Origin: DATFLL01 sp035267785
GTDB taxonomy: Bacteria; Pseudomonadota; Gammaproteobacteria; DATFLL01
Length of the DNA: 8,948 nt
Reading direction: 5' to 3'
NCBI GenBank assembly: GCA_035267785.1
Contig: DATFLL010000103.1
Location: 1-8,948 of the forward strand
Shown here piece by piece: positions 6,516-8,948 of the stretch. Each line of letters begins with the position of its first letter. The stretch's first letter is position 1. The notes below the pieces were generated by a model. That model had not been told where the DNA came from. It searched no databases and was given only the letters and a program-made list of their open reading frames with translations. Position numbers and translations under genes: made by a program.

Positions 6516-8948
6516 CTACTTCAGTATGATCTCGCGCCACGATTTGCGGCCGGTACTATACGCACCACCGGTACCACCGTTGCCACTTGACCCGACATCC
6601 GCCAACTCACCGGTGCTCATCTGGACGATCGGTTTCACACCGCCGGTTATCGTCTTATATAGGACGATCTCGGATGCCGTGCCCTTGCTGAGCGAAGTCG
6701 AGGGCAGCATCTCGGGCGAGCCGGCCCCGTTCACGGAGGTGCTCGAGGTGCCGGAGAAACTCCAGTATGCGGATGCGGTGCCGGTACGCGCATAGACGGC
6801 CCAGATGCTGGAATAGCCCTCGGCGTCGCACTGGCTGGTCGATGGCTTATACGTGGTGAACCAAACGGCTTGGTGCGATGGGTCCCAGGTGGCGCGTGTC
6901 AGGACGCGCTCGGCCGATGGTGTCGTACCGAAATCCATAAACCACCCGGCCTTGTTGGCATCGATGTAGTTCTCAAGCTGCGAGAACGTCGTCACCGAGG
7001 ACGGCAGCACGCCGTTCGGGTCGGAGACGGAGCCGTCGGCGTACACCTTTACGCCGCTGACGTCCTGCAGTCGCTGCGTCGTGGTACCAGAGGACCGTTG
7101 GAACGAAACGGATCCGTCCGGCAGGTTCGGATCCGTGCTGGTGAAGCGTTCCTTGATGCCGTAGAAGCTCTGTGTGGCCGTGCTCGAGTTGTCCGCGCGC
7201 ACGTACAGCCGTCCGGTTCCACCGTAAATCCAGCGTTCACCTTTGAGATCGGTGGTAATAATCGGCTGGTTGAGGAACGGCTGGCCGCTGATACTCGGGC
7301 TGGAGTCGCTCGGGTTGATGACCGTGCTCATCGTCCAGGCCGACGGGCTCGTGCCGCCAAGCACAAGACGTTTCAACTGCCCATCGGGGCTGGCGACCGT
7401 GCCGCCGGCCAGGCCGAAGTAAATGGCGTCATAACTGAAATCCAGATTCCAGTTGACGCCCAGGGCGTCCCCGACGAAGCTGTTCGTCACGCTCGTGTCG
7501 TACTTGGTCAGGTTGGTGCTGGCCAGATTCAATTCGCCCGTACTGGAATCGATCTGCAATTTCAGGGCGTACAGTCTGGCGTTCTGGGTGCTGGTCATCG
7601 TGGACACGACGTTCGGGCCGGAGCCAAACACCAGGTACCAGTCATTGACCGTTGGACTGGACCAGTCGTTGCCCGTGCCCGGCACGCGCTTGGCGACAAG
7701 CGTCGGCGTGCTGGTCGTGAAGCCCAGATCGGCATCCGTGAACTCGGCGAGCAGCTTGGGGGGTTGCTCCGGGTCCGTGATATCGAGGACCACGTACGCC
7801 GAGCGGCTGGTGATGTCCGGGGTGGAGGGATTGCCGTCGGCGTCATAGGTAATCGAGCCGCCGCCGAGGCGCATTCCCGCCACCAGGATTGTGCCCCAGC
7901 CGTCCGGATGTTCCGCGTCTGTCGGAAAGATGTTGACGTCGTAGATACGCGGTTTGCCGTCCATGTAGTAGACATGCGGATAATTTTGCTGCGTCAGCCA
8001 TTGCAGGTGGGGCAGCAGATTCTTGGGGACATAGGCCCACATTTCGCCGCCCAGCGGGTGCGGGGTCTGGCCCGAGGGCGAAACCTGGAAAGCCTTGGTA
8101 TAAGGGTCGTAGAAGCCGGCGTTGAACGCATGCAGCATACCGTCGTTGGCGCCGACGTACACCATCTGCCGCCGATGGGCATACTTCTGCCGGAAGACAG
8201 TGTAGGTATTGTCCCCATAGAGCGAATCCCATTTCGAATCGGGTGCGCCGACCGTGACGGGGGTGGAATGAACGATGTCGCCGAGACGCCACACATCCAG
8301 CGCACCGTCGCCGTTGTAGTCTATGGTGCGCGAACGGAACGCCGTGCCCGGAATGTTTTCTTCGCCGCGGATGAAGTCGACGACATTCTTGGCATCCTGC
8401 TTGTCGATCACCGAATCGCCGTTGGTGTCTTTTTGCAGATCCAGATAAGGCGTGAACTGCGAATCGGCATCCACACCCCCATCGGTGAAGTTCTTGACCT
8501 CACCCGGCTGCACCTCGTTGTCGCCGTTGTCGTCGATCCAGGTGAAAATATAACGGCCTGTATCGGACGTCGCCGTGTAGTTACGCTGAGTGGCAATGGT
8601 GTTGTTGTCGAGCTTGGACAGCTCGTTGCGAGCGTCCCATATGGGCTGGAGTTGTTCCAGGTCCTTCTTCTGGCTGGCGGGGCAGGAGCTGGTGTTTCCG
8701 CTGGTGGCGCTCATACAGTAAAACACGAGTGTGCGTTTTGCCGCCTCGTCGTACAGTATTTTGATGGGCTTGTCGGTTCCAATTTCCAGGCGTCCGTCGT
8801 GGTTCGTGTCTTCATGCAGGGTTCCGTACTCGTCGATGAAGACCGAGTGCAGGATGCCGCCCCAGGTGACCTGCCGGCCGCCAGCGGTGAGTGCCGGTTG
8901 GTAGAGCGCCTGAATGACGGCACCGGTCATTGTCGTGGAGTCGGAGAT
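6516..8948 (-). CDS. pilY1: Type IV pilus tip adhesin / assembly factor PilY1 (partial, N-terminus off window)
   Basis: PilY1 (PilC family) is an exported protein at the pilus tip that promotes pilus assembly, counteracts retraction and takes part in adhesion and surface sensing. At least 810 codons are present; the frame runs open through the right edge, so the ATG at 8928-8930 is probably internal and the signal peptide and N-terminal region are missing. Numbering from that Met, the PilY1 beta-propeller begins near 215 with LGDIVHSTPV (217-226) and VYVGANDGMLHAFNAG (257-272), and runs to about 690. Upstream are four EF-hand-like loops: 41-53, 133-144, 168-179 and 204-212. The third, DTNGDSVID, is followed 12 residues later by RGE (188-190). 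A Ser/Gly-rich stretch (773-793) leads to the SWRE end (797-800), so the C-terminus looks complete. Base composition is visibly less GC-rich than in the plus-strand genes. Confidence 0.94.
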   Translation of the reverse strand: MSDSTTMTGAVIQALYQPALTAGGRQVTWGGILHSVFIDEYGTLHEDTNHDGRLEIGTDKPIKILYDEAAKRTLVFYCMSATSGNTSSCPASQKKDLEQLQPIWDARNELSKLDNNTIATQRNYTATSDTGRYIFTWIDDNGDNEVQPGEVKNFTDGGVDADSQFTPYLDLQKDTNGDSVIDKQDAKNVVDFIRGEENIPGTAFRSRTIDYNGDGALDVWRLGDIVHSTPVTVGAPDSKWDSLYGDNTYTVFRQKYAHRRQMVYVGANDGMLHAFNAGFYDPYTKAFQVSPSGQTPHPLGGEMWAYVPKNLLPHLQWLTQQNYPHVYYMDGKPRIYDVNIFPTDAEHPDGWGTILVAGMRLGGGSITYDADGNPSTPDITSRSAYVVLDITDPEQPPKLLAEFTDADLGFTTSTPTLVAKRVPGTGNDWSSPTVNDWYLVFGSGPNVVSTMTSTQNARLYALKLQIDSSTGELNLASTNLTKYDTSVTNSFVGDALGVNWNLDFSYDAIYFGLAGGTVASPDGQLKRLVLGGTSPSAWTMSTVINPSDSSPSISGQPFLNQPIITTDLKGERWIYGGTGRLYVRADNSSTATQSFYGIKERFTSTDPNLPDGSVSFQRSSGTTTQRLQDVSGVKVYADGSVSDPNGVLPSSVTTFSQLENYIDANKAGWFMDFGTTPSAERVLTRATWDPSHQAVWFTTYKPSTSQCDAEGYSSIWAVYARTGTASAYWSFSGTSSTSVNGAGSPEMLPSTSLSKGTASEIVLYKTITGGVKPIVQMSTGELADVGSSGNGGTGGAYSTGRKSWREIILK

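Noticed and set aside
5973..6590. A 205-codon plus-strand open frame across pilE
   Set aside because: It starts inside the terminator T-run and lies antisense to pilE, which has a textbook prepilin leader.
8928..8930. ATG as the true start of pilY1
   Set aside because: The frame is open upstream to the window edge, there is no signal peptide after this Met, and PilY1 proteins are normally longer. It is treated as an internal Met.

Overview
The window reads as chromosomal DNA of a GC-rich gammaproteobacterium. The basis is the gene order ribF-ileS-lspA-fkpB-ispH followed by convergent type IV pilus genes pilE and pilY1, the arrangement known from Pseudomonas aeruginosa and relatives, together with close resemblance of several N-termini to Escherichia coli proteins (for example IleS and IspH). 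I cannot name the genus from the sequence alone.

Layout. Positions 32-5917 hold a plus-strand housekeeping block: the bifunctional flavin enzyme RibF, isoleucyl-tRNA synthetase IleS, prolipoprotein signal peptidase LspA, the SlyD-like peptidyl-prolyl isomerase FkpB, and the iron-sulfur isoprenoid enzyme IspH. ileS and lspA overlap in a TGATG and lspA and fkpB are 2 bases apart, so these three are tightly linked. ispH follows an 86-base gap that contains a plausible sigma70 promoter. A strong hairpin with an A-run on one side and a T-run on the other (5934-5978) lies between ispH and the minus-strand genes and should terminate transcription from both directions.

Positions 5997-8948 hold minus-strand type IV pilus genes. 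Reading leftward these are pilY1 (pilus-tip adhesin and assembly factor, cut by the right window edge so its N-terminus is missing) and then pilE (minor pilin with a complete prepilin leader). No pilY2 lies between them. The remaining minor pilin genes, if present as in relatives, would lie beyond the right edge. PilY1 carries four EF-hand-like calcium loops before its beta-propeller, and an RGE tripeptide where I recall the P. aeruginosa protein having RGD.

The two halves are functionally unrelated; their adjacency is conserved synteny. I found no RNA genes, CRISPR arrays, insertion sequences or phage genes, and no convincing sign of a new biological system. The points most worth a second look are the calcium loops and RGE of PilY1 and the two candidate promoters with palindromic spacers.
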